Part shown: positions 16,689 through 26,288 of the stretch, piece after piece | How the letters are laid out: each line of letters begins with the position of its first letter | Numbering within the stretch: the first letter of the stretch is position 1 | Origin: Mycolicibacterium vinylchloridicum | GTDB taxonomy: Bacteria > Actinomycetota > Actinomycetes > Mycobacteriales > Mycobacteriaceae | Length of the DNA stretch: 64,000 bases | NCBI RefSeq assembly: GCF_013404075.1 | Contig: NZ_JACBJQ010000017.1 | Location: 1-64,000 of the forward strand | Direction of reading: 5' to 3' | Notes under the pieces: model-generated | What the model was told of the DNA's origin: nothing | What the model saw: only the letters and a program-made list of their open reading frames with translations | Database searches by the model: none | Position numbers and translations under genes: made by a program

Positions 16689-17163
16689 CGACGCTGCCCC
16701 GGCAGGGACCGGACGAGATGTCGGTGTGCCAGGTGCCGCGCAGTGATCCGTCGGGCTGCGGCGTGTAGAAGGCCCACGAGGTGGCGGGACTCCACTGCTT
16801 CTGATAGCCGTCGCCCAGGAAGCAGTCCCACACCCAGTCGTAGGTGGTGGCCCACTCCGATCCGTTCCAGGTGTAGCGGGTCGGCTGCGGGATGGTCGGG
16901 TTACCGGGTGCTGGGCCGTCGACGACGGTGGCCACACACCTGCCGCCCGAGCACGCGGTCGCCAGGGTGAACACGGCGCCGAAGTCGTTTTCCTTCTGAT
17001 GGGTCGCCGGACTGGTGCCCGCCTTCTGCGAGGCATAGGTCACCATCTGGTAGCGGCCGTTCCAGGCCAGCGGCTGACCGTGCGCCGAGGCGGGGGACAG
17101 CAGTCCCGCGGCGCAGATCGTCGCGGTGGCCAACAGCGTGGCACCCCAACTGTGGCGGCTCAT
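16660..17163 (-). CDS. Secreted hypothetical protein
   Basis: A 167-residue protein with a clear signal peptide (TLLATATICAAGLLSPASAHG). The small mature domain is rich in Trp and Tyr and has paired cysteines (ACSGGRC, WDCFLGDG and a later SGPCRGS) that probably form disulfides. Mycobacteria carry several secreted proteins of this style with unknown roles, and I do not recognise a characterised homologue. Its 3' end overlaps the convergent BcsB-like gene by 29 bp. Confidence 0.8.
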   Translation of the reverse strand: MSRHSWGATLLATATICAAGLLSPASAHGQPLAWNGRYQMVTYASQKAGTSPATHQKENDFGAVFTLATACSGGRCVATVVDGPAPGNPTIPQPTRYTWNGSEWATTYDWVWDCFLGDGYQKQWSPATSWAFYTPQPDGSLRGTWHTDISSGPCRGSVVMPVSAVPA

Positions 17164-17260
17164 GACTCCTCGAACGTCGTTGCGAGTAATCAGCGTAGCC
17201 GTCAGAAAACCTCATCTGTCACATCCGCCCCACGGCGTGCCGGTCACGATTCGGCCACCG

Positions 17261-17806
17261 TCACGACTCGAAACGCTCCCTGAGCAGCAACAGCCCGTAC
17301 GCGGCGATCGACTGGGCGTCGGTGATCTCGCCGGAGCGGACCATGTCCTCGAACCGGCTGCGCTCGAACCATGCGAAGTGCATGTCCTGTTCCTCGTGCT
17401 CACGGTCGTGCTCGCCCTCGGTGATATCGGTGGCCAGGAAGACCGAGCCGCGCTGACTGCTCATCCCCGCAGCGATGTCGAGGCGGCCCAGCACCACGAA
17501 CGAGCCCGCGGTCAGGCCGGTCTCCTCGCGCAGCTCGCGCACCGCGAGTTCGGCCGGTGCGACCGCGGCACGGTCCGGGGCGGTGCCCTGGGGGAATTCC
17601 CAGCGGCGTTCACCCAGCGGGTACCGGTACTGCTCGACCAACGCCAGCCGATCACCGTCGACGGCGATGATCAGCGCGTAGTCGGGTTTGTCGACGACTC
17701 CGTAGATGCCGGTGGAACCGTCCGGTCGCCGGACGACGTCCTCACGCACGGTCAGCCAGTTGTTGCGGTACACCTCGCGCGACGAGACCTGGGTGGTGGG
17801 CTTCAC
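17261..17806 (-). CDS. Nudix hydrolase, ADP-ribose pyrophosphatase type
   Basis: A 181-residue protein with the Nudix core RELREETGL at residues 90-98, preceded by RRWEFPQG, the pattern of NudF/ADP-ribose pyrophosphatases. These cleave ADP-ribose or related nucleotide sugars to AMP and a phosphosugar with Mg2+. Substrate choice within the family cannot be read reliably. The start is the GTG at 17806; the frame continues upstream only as antisense of fadD36. It is divergent from fadD36 with a 31-bp gap. Confidence 0.85.
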   Translation of the reverse strand: MKPTTQVSSREVYRNNWLTVREDVVRRPDGSTGIYGVVDKPDYALIIAVDGDRLALVEQYRYPLGERRWEFPQGTAPDRAAVAPAELAVRELREETGLTAGSFVVLGRLDIAAGMSSQRGSVFLATDITEGEHDREHEEQDMHFAWFERSRFEDMVRSGEITDAQSIAAYGLLLLRERFES

Positions 17807-17837
17807 CAGGCCAGTATCTTCGTCTACCGTCGGCGAC

Positions 17838-19238
17838 GTGCTGCTGGCCTCCCTGAATCCGGCCGCCGTCGCCGCCGGAGCCGATATCGGCGACGCCGTG
17901 CGCATCGACGGCGCTGTGCTGTCTCGTAGTGATCTCGTCGGCGCGGCCACCTCGGTGGCCGAGCGGGTGGGCGGCGCCGGCCGGGTGGCCGTCTTGGCGA
18001 CCCCTACCGCGACGACGGTGCTTGCCGTGACCGGCTGCCTGATCGCCGGGGTGCCGTTCGTGCCGGTGCCCGCGGACGTCGGCGTCGCGGAACGGGCGCA
18101 CATCCTCTCCGACTCCGGCGCCCAGGCCTGGCTCGGGGAGCTGCCCGCCGACCTCGGCGGCCTTGCGCACATTCCGGTCCGGTTGCACGCGCGGTCGTGG
18201 CACCGCTACGCCGAGCCGCCGCCGCAGAGTACGGCCATGGTCATGTACACCTCCGGCACCACCGGGCTGCCCAAGGGTGTGCTGATCAGTCGTGGCGCGA
18301 TCGCCGCCGATATCGACGCCCTGGCCGAAGCCTGGCAGTGGAGTCCCGACGACACTCTGGTGCACGGCCTGCCGCTGTTCCACGTGCACGGGCTGATCCT
18401 CGGGCTGCTCGGCTCGCTGCGGGTGGGAAATCGCTTCGTGCACACCGGAAAACCGACTCCGGCAGGCTATGCCGCCGCCGGTGGCAGTTTGTATTTCGCG
18501 GTTCCGACGGTGTGGTCGCGGGTGGTGGCCGATACCGCCGCCGCGAGCGCGCTGTCCTCGGCGCGGCTGCTGGTGTCGGGCAGTGCGCCGCTGCCGGTTC
18601 CGGTTTTCGACCGGCTCGCCGAACTCACCGGTCACGCGCCCGTCGAGCGGTACGGCAGCACTGAGTCCCTGATCACCGTGAGCACCCGAGCCGACGGCGA
18701 ACGCAGGCCGGGGTGGGTGGGCCTGCCGCTGACCGGGGTGCAGACCCGGCTGGTGCGCGAGGACGGTTCGGTCGCCGAGCATGACGGGGAAACCATTGGC
18801 AGCCTTCACGTCAAGGCGCCCACCCTGTTCGACGGCTACCTCAATCGGCCCGATGCCACGGCCGAGTCGTTCGATCCCGACGGCTGGTATCGCACCGGGG
18901 ACGCCGCTGTAATCGACGGCGGCGGTATGCACCGCATCGTCGGGCGCGAGTCGGTGGACCTGATCAAATCCGGCGGCTTCCGGGTCGGGGCGGGTGAAGT
19001 GGAGACGGTGCTACTGGGCCATTCCGGGGTCGACGAGGTGGCCGTGGTCGGCCTGCCCGACCCCGACCTCGGGCAGCGCATCGTCGCGTTCGTGGTCGGT
19101 GACGCCAAACCCGACGAGCTGATCAACTATGTGGCCGAGCAACTTTCGATCCACAAACGGCCGCGGGAGGTGCGGATCGTCGACTCGCTGCCGCGTAACG
19201 CGATGGGCAAAGTCGTCAAAAAGGAGCTGATGAAATGA
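17838..19238 (+). CDS. fadD36: Acyl-CoA synthetase FadD36
   Basis: A 466-residue ANL-superfamily enzyme that activates a carboxylic acid as acyl-AMP and then acyl-CoA. The P-loop MYTSGTTGLPKG is at residues 136-147, with later VERYGSTESL, GWYRTGD and the C-terminal lysine in NAMGKVVKKEL. The GTG at 17838 gives the MLLASLNP start expected for the FadD36 (Rv1193) type; longer versions run into the divergent Nudix gene. The short length and closeness to malonyl-CoA-synthetase-like ligases leave substrate size open. It overlaps the following VOC gene by 4 bp. Confidence 0.9.
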   Translation: MLLASLNPAAVAAGADIGDAVRIDGAVLSRSDLVGAATSVAERVGGAGRVAVLATPTATTVLAVTGCLIAGVPFVPVPADVGVAERAHILSDSGAQAWLGELPADLGGLAHIPVRLHARSWHRYAEPPPQSTAMVMYTSGTTGLPKGVLISRGAIAADIDALAEAWQWSPDDTLVHGLPLFHVHGLILGLLGSLRVGNRFVHTGKPTPAGYAAAGGSLYFAVPTVWSRVVADTAAASALSSARLLVSGSAPLPVPVFDRLAELTGHAPVERYGSTESLITVSTRADGERRPGWVGLPLTGVQTRLVREDGSVAEHDGETIGSLHVKAPTLFDGYLNRPDATAESFDPDGWYRTGDAAVIDGGGMHRIVGRESVDLIKSGGFRVGAGEVETVLLGHSGVDEVAVVGLPDPDLGQRIVAFVVGDAKPDELINYVAEQLSIHKRPREVRIVDSLPRNAMGKVVKKELMK

Positions 19239-19582
19239 CGCTGCGGTTCAGCGAGGTCTGCATCGACGCCCACGACATCCATGCGCTGTCCGCGTGGTGG
19301 TCGACGGTGCTGGGCTGGCCGGCCGAGCCGACCGACGACGGTGACGTCGCACTGCGCGCACCCGCCGGCGCCGGGCCGGACTGGCTGTTCCTGGAAGTGC
19401 CCGATGCCAAAACGGTGAAGAACCGCATTCACTTCGACTTCACTCCCGACGATCAGCAGGCCGAAATCGAGCGCGTGCTGGAGCTTGGGGCCCGCCACGT
19501 CGACATCGGTCAGGGGGAGCAGAGCTGGGTGGTGCTGGCCGACCCGGAAGGCAACGAGTTCTGCATCCTGGCCGGGGAATAG
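19235..19582 (+). CDS. VOC-fold (glyoxalase/dioxygenase superfamily) protein
   Basis: A 115-residue single-domain protein with the paired beta-alpha-beta-beta-beta units of the vicinal-oxygen-chelate fold (EVCIDAHDIHALSAWWSTVLGW, and IHFDFTPDD followed by VLADPEGNEFCIL). The glutamate in EFCIL is at the usual metal-ligand position. The ATGA overlap with fadD36 couples the two, so a role near acyl-CoA metabolism is possible, but the substrate is unknown. Many such short mycobacterial VOC proteins remain uncharacterised. Confidence 0.82.
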   Translation: MTLRFSEVCIDAHDIHALSAWWSTVLGWPAEPTDDGDVALRAPAGAGPDWLFLEVPDAKTVKNRIHFDFTPDDQQAEIERVLELGARHVDIGQGEQSWVVLADPEGNEFCILAGE

Positions 19583-19601
19583 CGCGCTCGTCAAGGGCCG
19601 C

Positions 19602-20546
19602 CTAGTTGGCGTGCAGCGCCTCGTTGAGCGCGATGCCCTTACCGTCGCGGCCGACGACCTCCACCGCTCCGGTCACCGAATTGCGCCGGAACAGAAGGTT
19701 GTTCGCGCCAGAAAGGTCACGCGCCTTCACGGTCGTGCCGTCCGGGGTGGTGACCTTGGTACCTGCTGTCACGTACAGGCCGGCCTCGACGATGCAGTCG
19801 TCGCCCAGCGAAATGCCCAGTCCCGCATTCGCACCCAGCAGGCAGCGCTTGCCGACCGAGATCACCTGAGTGCCCCCACCGGAGAGCGTGCCCATGATCG
19901 AGGCGCCGCCGCCGACATCGGAGCCGTCGTCGACGACCACGCCCGCCGAAATCCGGCCCTCCACCATCGAGGCGCCCAGCGTTCCGGCGTTGAAGTTCAC
20001 GAAGCCCTCGTGCATGACGGTGGTGCCCGGGGCCAGGTGCGCGCCGAGGCGGACCCGGTCGGCGTCGGCGATCCGCACCCCGGTCGGCATCACGTAGTCG
20101 ACCATCCGCGGGAATTTGTCCACGCCGTACACCGTCACGTGGCCGCGGCGGCGCAGCCGAAGCCGGACTGCTTCGAAGCCCTCGATCTGGCACGGCCCGA
20201 AGTTGGTCCACACCACGTTGGTCAGCACCCCGAAGATGCCGTCGAGGTTGCACCCGTGCGGTTCGACCAGGCGGTGCGACAGCAGGTGCAGCCGCAGGTA
20301 GGCGTCGTAGGTGTCGGCCGGCTTGTCGTCCAGGTCGGCGATCACCGTGCGCACGACGATGGTCTCGACGCCCCGCGCCGCATCGGTGCCGGCCAAGGCG
20401 GCCAGATCCTCGGGTGCGTCGTCGGCCGAAAGCCGGGTGCTGCCCGACGGGCTGTAGGCACCCAGTTCGGGGTTGGGGAACCAGGTGTCCAGGACGGTGC
20501 CGTCCTCGGTGATGGTGGCCAGTCCGACGCCCGCAGCAGAAGTCAC
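19602..20546 (-). CDS. dapD: Tetrahydrodipicolinate N-succinyltransferase
   Basis: A 314-residue acyltransferase with a left-handed beta-helix built from hexapeptide repeats in its C-terminal half (for example [19 protein letters not shown]). It uses succinyl-CoA on tetrahydrodipicolinate in the succinylase branch of meso-DAP/lysine synthesis, which supplies peptidoglycan cross-links. Sequence and size match the actinobacterial DapD type (Rv1201c). The GTG at 20546 is the start. It is divergent from dapE across a 47-bp gap, so the two steps of one pathway share a control region. Confidence 0.95.
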   Translation of the reverse strand: MTSAAGVGLATITEDGTVLDTWFPNPELGAYSPSGSTRLSADDAPEDLAALAGTDAARGVETIVVRTVIADLDDKPADTYDAYLRLHLLSHRLVEPHGCNLDGIFGVLTNVVWTNFGPCQIEGFEAVRLRLRRRGHVTVYGVDKFPRMVDYVMPTGVRIADADRVRLGAHLAPGTTVMHEGFVNFNAGTLGASMVEGRISAGVVVDDGSDVGGGASIMGTLSGGGTQVISVGKRCLLGANAGLGISLGDDCIVEAGLYVTAGTKVTTPDGTTVKARDLSGANNLLFRRNSVTGAVEVVGRDGKGIALNEALHAN

Positions 20547-20593
20547 GGTGCTCCACGGTAATACATTGGTGCCGCCCGCTAGCCTGGGAAGTT

Positions 20594-21670
20594 GTGCCGG
20601 ACACTTCACTAGACCTGAGCGCAGACCCGATCGCGCTGACTGCCGCGCTCGTCGACATTCCGAGTGTGTCGCGCGACGAGGCCAGGATCGCCGACGAGGT
20701 GGAAGCCGCGCTGCGGGCGCAGGCGAAAGGCTACGAGATCGTCCGCAACGGTCACGCGGTGCTGGCCCGCACGAACTTCGGCCTGCCGTCGCGCGTGGTG
20801 CTGGCCGGCCATCTGGACACCGTCCCGATCGCCGACAACGTACCGTCCCGGTTCGAGGGCGACCACCTGTTCGGCTGCGGCACATCGGACATGAAATCCG
20901 GTGACGCGGTGTTCCTGCACCTGGCCGCCACGATCGCCGAGCCGGCCCACGACATCACCCTGATCATGTACGACTGCGAGGAGATCGAAGCCTCGGCCAA
21001 TGGCCTGAACCGCATCGAACGGGAGCTGCCGGACTGGTTGGCCGCTGACGTCGCGATCCTGGGTGAACCGTCCGGCGGCTACATCGAGGCGGGCTGCCAG
21101 GGCACCCTGCGGGTGGTCATCTCCGCCGCCGGCACTCGCGCGCACTCGGCGCGATCATGGTTGGGCGACAACGCTATTCACAAACTCGGTGCCGTGCTGG
21201 ACCGGCTCGAAGCGTATGACGCCCGCATGGTCGACATCGACGGCTGCACGTACCGCGAAGGGCTGTCGGCGGTGAAGATCTCCGGCGGGGTGGCCGGCAA
21301 CGTCATCCCCGACGCGGCCGAACTGACCGTCAACTTCCGGTTTGCCCCGGACCGCTCACCGGAGACCGCGCTGGCCCACGTGCGCGAGGTGTTCGACGGG
21401 CTCGACGTGCATCTGGAGCAGACCGACGCGGCCGCGGGCGCGCTGCCGGGGCTGCATCACCCCGCGGCGGCGGCGCTGGTGGCCGCTGCCGACGGGATGG
21501 TGCGTGCCAAATTCGGCTGGACCGACGTCGCCCGGTTCGCCGCGCTGGGCATCCCCGCCGTGAACTACGGGCCCGGCGACCCGAACCTGGCGCACACACG
21601 CGACGAACGGGTGGCACTCGCGCAGATCACCGCCGTCGCCGATACGCTGCGCCGCTACCTGACGGCCTGA
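20594..21670 (+). CDS. dapE: Succinyl-diaminopimelate desuccinylase
   Basis: A 358-residue M20 metallopeptidase-fold enzyme that removes succinate from N-succinyl-LL-DAP. The two-zinc site is visible: H73 and D75 in AGHLDTVP, D99 in [10 protein letters not shown], the catalytic glutamate pair in DCEEIEA (about 129-130), and LGEPSGG. The dimerisation domain sits in the middle third. The GTG at 20594 is the start. The next gene runs convergently and its 3' end overlaps this one by 16 bp. Confidence 0.95.
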   Translation: MPDTSLDLSADPIALTAALVDIPSVSRDEARIADEVEAALRAQAKGYEIVRNGHAVLARTNFGLPSRVVLAGHLDTVPIADNVPSRFEGDHLFGCGTSDMKSGDAVFLHLAATIAEPAHDITLIMYDCEEIEASANGLNRIERELPDWLAADVAILGEPSGGYIEAGCQGTLRVVISAAGTRAHSARSWLGDNAIHKLGAVLDRLEAYDARMVDIDGCTYREGLSAVKISGGVAGNVIPDAAELTVNFRFAPDRSPETALAHVREVFDGLDVHLEQTDAAAGALPGLHHPAAAALVAAADGMVRAKFGWTDVARFAALGIPAVNYGPGDPNLAHTRDERVALAQITAVADTLRRYLTA

Positions 21671-23742
21671 CGGGCCCTCTCCACTTCAGCGGCGGCGCGG
21701 GTATCGCCCAGCCGGACCGCCTCGTTCCATGCCCACAGCGCCACTCCCAGCTGGCCGCTGCGCTCGGCACCGCGAGCGGCCTCCCGCACGGCGTCGATCG
21801 ACGCATCGGTGTCCTCCATCGCCGCCAGCTGCCAGGCCCGCGCCACCCCCAGCTCGGGGGCGAACAAGGCCGACTTGGTGCCGTGTTTGGACTCGGCGCG
21901 GCTGAGCGCCTTCGCCGACTCGGCGATCTCGCCCTGCTGGGCCAGCGCGCTCGCCAGGTACATCAGCGACAGCGGTCCCCACGAATAACCGGTTCGCTCC
22001 AGCGTCGCCGCCGCCGGGCCCAGCAGCCGCGCCGCACCCGCCGGATCGCCCTGTGCGATCAGCACCTGGGCCATCAACACCTCACCGATCGACCGGCCGG
22101 GCTGGGCCAGTTCGGCGAAATCGGTGAATTGCCTGGCGGTTTCGTGCGCCCTCTCCGGCTGCCCAGTCATCAGCAGCGTCGTCGTCTGCGCCAGGCCGAC
22201 AGTGAACCGCAGCAGCCCGGGATGCTCGGCGCCCAGCGCTCGATCCACCAGCGCGCCGACCTGATCGAAGCGGCCCATCCGCGCCGAACACAGTGCCGCC
22301 GCGCTCGCCGCCCACGCCACCGCCATGTCCTCTGCCTCCGGGGCGGCCAGCACCTCGGCGGCGATCTGAACCGACCGCGCCAGGTTGCCGGCGTTCATGG
22401 CGAATGTCGCCGACAGTGCATCCAGCGTCAGGCGGTCGGCCGCCGTGCTGATCCGTTTGCGGGTGTTCTGCAGGAATGCCGTGGCGCGTTCGGGTTCCGA
22501 GAGCATCCAGAACTGGTTGGCCGCCCGTGGCAACGCCCACGCCATCAGCTGCGCCTCGGTCAGCGCCTCGGCATCCACGGCGCCCAACACCGAATCGGCT
22601 TCGCGGCCCCGGCCCTGCCAGGCCAGCGCGTAACTCAGCGCCAGCCGCGCATCGAACCGCTCGCAGCGCTGCAGTGCCGAATCGGCGAGCCGTTCGGCGA
22701 CCCTCAGATCGCCCAGCCGCAGCGCCTGCTGGGCCGCGGCCACCACATCGTCGACGGGCTCGGGGGCGTCGCTGTCGGTGGCCAGCACCGCCCGGCCCAG
22801 CAGGTCGGCCAGGTCGCGGCACGGCCGGGTGTCCAGCTGTGTGACGACCTCGGTGCGTAGCCGGCGCACGTCGGCCGGATCGGCGGCCCTGGCCAGCCGC
22901 TCGATGAACAACGGATGACCCGCATAGACCATCGACCCGAAAAGAACTGCCGCCCCGGTGATTTGGGCCTGATCGACGGCGTCGCCACCGGCCAGTGCGG
23001 ACAGGTCGACCTGTGACAGCGGCTCGTGCACCGCCAGATAGGTCAGCGCCGTACGCGCCGGGGACGGCAGCCCGGCGACGTACGCGTCGACGAGTGCCTC
23101 CAGGGAGGTTGCCGCCGAGCGGGTCTGCATCAGCATCCGCAGCTCAAGCGGGTTGCCGCCGCTGCGCTGGTAGGCGTCCTCGCGCGGCTCGTCCAGTGCG
23201 CTCAGCACGGCCCGGGTCTCGGCCTCGTCCAGCGGGCCGATCTCCAGGCGGGCCAGCAGCCCGTCGTCCCACAGTGCCGATACTGCCGAGGGCAGCGCGG
23301 CCACTGCCGACGGCAGGGCTCCCGACGACAGCGGTCCACCCGTCCGGACCGTCACGACCAGCCGGCCCGGCGCCTCGCGGGCCAACTGGTACACCAGTGT
23401 GGCCGAGAGCGGGTCGAGCAGATGGGCGTCGTCGACGACGATCAGGGTGCTGTCTGCTTGGGCCAGTAGGGAATCCAGCGCCGAGCGGATCAGTGCGGCC
23501 GGCTTGCCGACCTCGGTGACCTCCACCAGCGAGCCGAACGCCCCGAACGGCACGGCGGCCTGCGTCGCGGTGGCGATCACCCGCACCGGATTCTTCTCAC
23601 CGAGCCGGTCGGCGATCTGCTCGGCCAGCGTCGTCTTACCGGTCCCGTCGGCACCCAGGATGGCCACGCCGCTGTGGGCCGCCAGCAGTTCGATCGCGCT
23701 GTCGAGGGACTGGCGAGGCGCGAGCGGCCACCGAATCGGCAT
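21655..23742 (-). CDS. STAND-like ATPase with helical-repeat C-terminus
   Basis: A 695-residue protein with Walker [10 protein letters not shown] at residues 30-38 and Walker [12 protein letters not shown] near 99-109, the NTPase domain of MalT/LuxR-type signal-transduction ATPases. About 400 residues of TPR-like, alanine-rich helical repeats follow. It ends at [10 protein letters not shown] without the C-terminal LuxR helix-turn-helix of the typical regulators, so it may act through protein contacts. It matches the position of Rv1204c in M. tuberculosis but is longer. It is divergent from the LOG gene over 72 bp. Function unknown. Confidence 0.82.
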   Translation of the reverse strand: MPIRWPLAPRQSLDSAIELLAAHSGVAILGADGTGKTTLAEQIADRLGEKNPVRVIATATQAAVPFGAFGSLVEVTEVGKPAALIRSALDSLLAQADSTLIVVDDAHLLDPLSATLVYQLAREAPGRLVVTVRTGGPLSSGALPSAVAALPSAVSALWDDGLLARLEIGPLDEAETRAVLSALDEPREDAYQRSGGNPLELRMLMQTRSAATSLEALVDAYVAGLPSPARTALTYLAVHEPLSQVDLSALAGGDAVDQAQITGAAVLFGSMVYAGHPLFIERLARAADPADVRRLRTEVVTQLDTRPCRDLADLLGRAVLATDSDAPEPVDDVVAAAQQALRLGDLRVAERLADSALQRCERFDARLALSYALAWQGRGREADSVLGAVDAEALTEAQLMAWALPRAANQFWMLSEPERATAFLQNTRKRISTAADRLTLDALSATFAMNAGNLARSVQIAAEVLAAPEAEDMAVAWAASAAALCSARMGRFDQVGALVDRALGAEHPGLLRFTVGLAQTTTLLMTGQPERAHETARQFTDFAELAQPGRSIGEVLMAQVLIAQGDPAGAARLLGPAAATLERTGYSWGPLSLMYLASALAQQGEIAESAKALSRAESKHGTKSALFAPELGVARAWQLAAMEDTDASIDAVREAARGAERSGQLGVALWAWNEAVRLGDTRAAAEVERARQAVR

Positions 23743-23814
23743 AGCCGGACTTTATTTGCCGGCCGCGCACCGGCAGGGCAATAGCGCAGAATTCGGCTGC
23801 GTTAGGTTTGCCCA

Positions 23815-24384
23815 GTGCATCCGGGATCCGAGAACCGCGACGAGGAGTGGGCCGTCTGCGTGTATTGCGCGTCCGGCCCGCGCCACCCTGAGCTGCTCGA
23901 CCTCGCGCGCCAGGTGGGCGAAGCGATCGCCGATCGCGGCTGGACGCTGGTGTCCGGCGGCGGCAACGTCTCGGCGATGGGTGCGGTGGCCGAAGGGGCT
24001 CGGTCCCACGGCGGGCGAACCGTCGGCGTCATCCCCAAAGCGCTGGTGCATCGCGAGCTGGCCGATGTCGAAGCCGACGAGCTGATCGTCACCGACACCA
24101 TGCGGCAGCGCAAACAAGTCATGGAGGACCGCAGCGACGCCTTCATCGCACTGCCCGGCGGGATCGGCACGCTGGAGGAACTTTTCGAAACCTGGACCGC
24201 GGGGTACCTGGGTATGCATGCGAAGCCGGTGGTGCTGCTCGATCCCGCCGGCCACTATGACGGACTGCGCACCTGGCTGGACTCGCTGGTCGAGACTGGA
24301 TATGTCGCGCGGGCCGCGCTGGATCGGTTGGTGGTCGTGGGCGATGTCGAATCGGCCATCGAGGTCTGTGCGGCCGGGCGGTAG
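23815..24384 (+). CDS. LOG-family phosphoribohydrolase
   Basis: A 189-residue Rossmann-fold enzyme with the LOG signatures MRQRKQVM (about 96-103) and PGGIGTLEE (114-122). LOG proteins release the free base from nucleoside 5'-monophosphates, classically cytokinin ribotides. The M. tuberculosis counterpart Rv1205 is known to make cytokinins, and its build-up is harmful when the proteasome is inactive. A GTG at 23815 is the start. The next gene, fadD6, follows after 57 bp on the same strand. Confidence 0.92.
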   Translation: MHPGSENRDEEWAVCVYCASGPRHPELLDLARQVGEAIADRGWTLVSGGGNVSAMGAVAEGARSHGGRTVGVIPKALVHRELADVEADELIVTDTMRQRKQVMEDRSDAFIALPGGIGTLEELFETWTAGYLGMHAKPVVLLDPAGHYDGLRTWLDSLVETGYVARAALDRLVVVGDVESAIEVCAAGR

Positions 24385-24441
24385 CGGTTCGGGGCTAGGC
24401 TGACCGCGGGATGGGCGAGATAGGTGGAGGTAGGGCGCCGA

Positions 24442-26241
24442 ATGACCAGTAGCGATTCCGACGAGTCAGGGGCACGGAAGTCGGTGGGGCTGCTCGACGT
24501 TGCGACGCGGCTGCCATCGGTGATCGCGGACGCTCCGGTGATCCTGCGCGGCGTGGTGACCGGATTCCTGGCGCTGCCGACGTCGAAGACCTCGATCGGC
24601 AAGGTGTTCGCCGACCGCGCCGCGCGCTACGGCGACCGCGTGTTCATCCGCTTCGGCGACGAGAAGCTCACCTACTCCGAAGCCAACGAGACGGCGAACA
24701 GGTTCGCGGCGGTGTTGGCCGACAAGGGAGTTCGCCGCGGTGACGTCGTCGGCATCATGATGCGGAACTCGCCCAACGCGGTCCTGATGATGCTGGCCGC
24801 CGTCAAGTGCGGCGCCGTCGCCGGCATGCTGAACTACCACCAGCGTTCAGATGTGTTGTCGCACAGCATCGGTCTGCTCAAAGCGACGGTGGTGATCGCC
24901 GAATCCGACCTGATCGACCCGATCAAGGAAAGCGGCGCCGAGATCGCGCAGTTGATGACGGTCGAAGAACTCGTCGAGCAGGCCGAGGGCAAGCCCACGG
25001 GCAATCCCGCGTCGGCCTCGGAAGTACGCGCCAAGGACACCGCCTTCTACATCTTCACCTCGGGCACCACGGGACATCCCAAGGCCAGCGTGATGACGCA
25101 CCATCGGTGGCTGCGTGCGCTGGGAGCCTTTGGCGGCCTGGGTCTTCGACTCAAGGGCGATGACACGCTGTACTGCCCGCTGCCGCTCTACCACAACAAC
25201 GCGCTGACGGTCGCGCTCTCGTCGGTGATCAATGCGGGCGGCACACTGGCACTGGGCAAGTCGTTCTCGGCGTCGCGGTTCTGGGACGAGGTCATCGATA
25301 TGGAGGCCACCGCCTTCATCTACATCGGCGAGGTGTGCCGCTATCTGCTGAACCAGCCGGCCAAGGCCACCGACCGCGCCCACAAGATCCGCGTCATCGC
25401 CGGCAACGGCCTGCGCCCGGAAATCTGGGACGAGTTCACCAAGCGGTTCAATATCGGCCGGGTCGCCGAGTTCTACGCAGCCAGCGAGGGCAACGCCGCT
25501 TTCATCAACATCTTCAACATCCCCAAGAGCACCGGCATCAGCCCGACGCCGCTGGCCTACGTCGAGTACGACGCCGAGACCGGCGAGCCGGCCCGCGACG
25601 AGAACGGTCGGGTCCGCAAGGTGGCGCCGGGCGAGCCCGGCCTGCTGATCAGCCCGGTGAACAAGCTGTCGCCCTTCGACGGCTACACCGACTCCGAAGC
25701 CAGCGAAAAAAAGTTGGTCCGCAACGCCTTCAAGGACGGCGATGTCTGGTTCAACACCGGTGACGTGATGAACCCGCAGGGGATGGGTCATGCGGCCTTC
25801 GCCGACCGGCTCGGCGACACCTTCCGGTGGAAGGGCGAGAACGTCGCCACCACTCAGGTCGAGGGGGCGCTCGGTCAGGACAAGAGCGTCGAGGAGTCGA
25901 CGGTGTTCGGCGTGGAGGTGCCCGACACCGGTGGGCGGGCCGGCATGGCGGCGATCAAGCTGCGCGACGGTGTCGAGTTCGACGGCAAGGCGCTGGCGCA
26001 GACCGTCTACGGCAACCTGCCCAGCTACGCCGTGCCGCTGTTCATCCGGATCGTCGAGTCGCTGGAGACCACGTCGACGTTCAAGAGCCGCAAGGTCGAC
26101 CTGCGCAAGCAGGCCTACGGCGGAGACGGCGCGGAGATCGAGGACCCGCTGTACGTGCTGGCCGGCAAGGAAGAGGGCTACGTGCCGTTCTATCCGGAGT
26201 ACCCGAAGGAAGTCGCCGCCGGCTCGCGCCCCAAGGGCTGA
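24442..26241 (+). CDS. fadD6: Long/very-long-chain acyl-CoA synthetase FadD6
   Basis: A 599-residue ANL enzyme of the FATP-like group. The adenylate loop IFTSGTTGHPK is at 204-214, with YAASEGNAAFIN in the middle and the C-terminal hinge FADRLGDTFRWKGENVATT typical of the fatty-acid transport protein family. It activates imported long-chain fatty acids, probably at the inner face of the membrane. The ATG at 24442 has a GGAGG about 11 bases upstream; a GTG at 24424 would add six residues. It is followed by folP2 on the same strand with a 47-bp gap. Confidence 0.93.
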   Translation: MTSSDSDESGARKSVGLLDVATRLPSVIADAPVILRGVVTGFLALPTSKTSIGKVFADRAARYGDRVFIRFGDEKLTYSEANETANRFAAVLADKGVRRGDVVGIMMRNSPNAVLMMLAAVKCGAVAGMLNYHQRSDVLSHSIGLLKATVVIAESDLIDPIKESGAEIAQLMTVEELVEQAEGKPTGNPASASEVRAKDTAFYIFTSGTTGHPKASVMTHHRWLRALGAFGGLGLRLKGDDTLYCPLPLYHNNALTVALSSVINAGGTLALGKSFSASRFWDEVIDMEATAFIYIGEVCRYLLNQPAKATDRAHKIRVIAGNGLRPEIWDEFTKRFNIGRVAEFYAASEGNAAFINIFNIPKSTGISPTPLAYVEYDAETGEPARDENGRVRKVAPGEPGLLISPVNKLSPFDGYTDSEASEKKLVRNAFKDGDVWFNTGDVMNPQGMGHAAFADRLGDTFRWKGENVATTQVEGALGQDKSVEESTVFGVEVPDTGGRAGMAAIKLRDGVEFDGKALAQTVYGNLPSYAVPLFIRIVESLETTSTFKSRKVDLRKQAYGGDGAEIEDPLYVLAGKEEGYVPFYPEYPKEVAAGSRPKG

Positions 26242-26288
26242 GCCCCCTACATTTCGTCGATCTCGGCGCCACCAGGCACCATGGAGGG

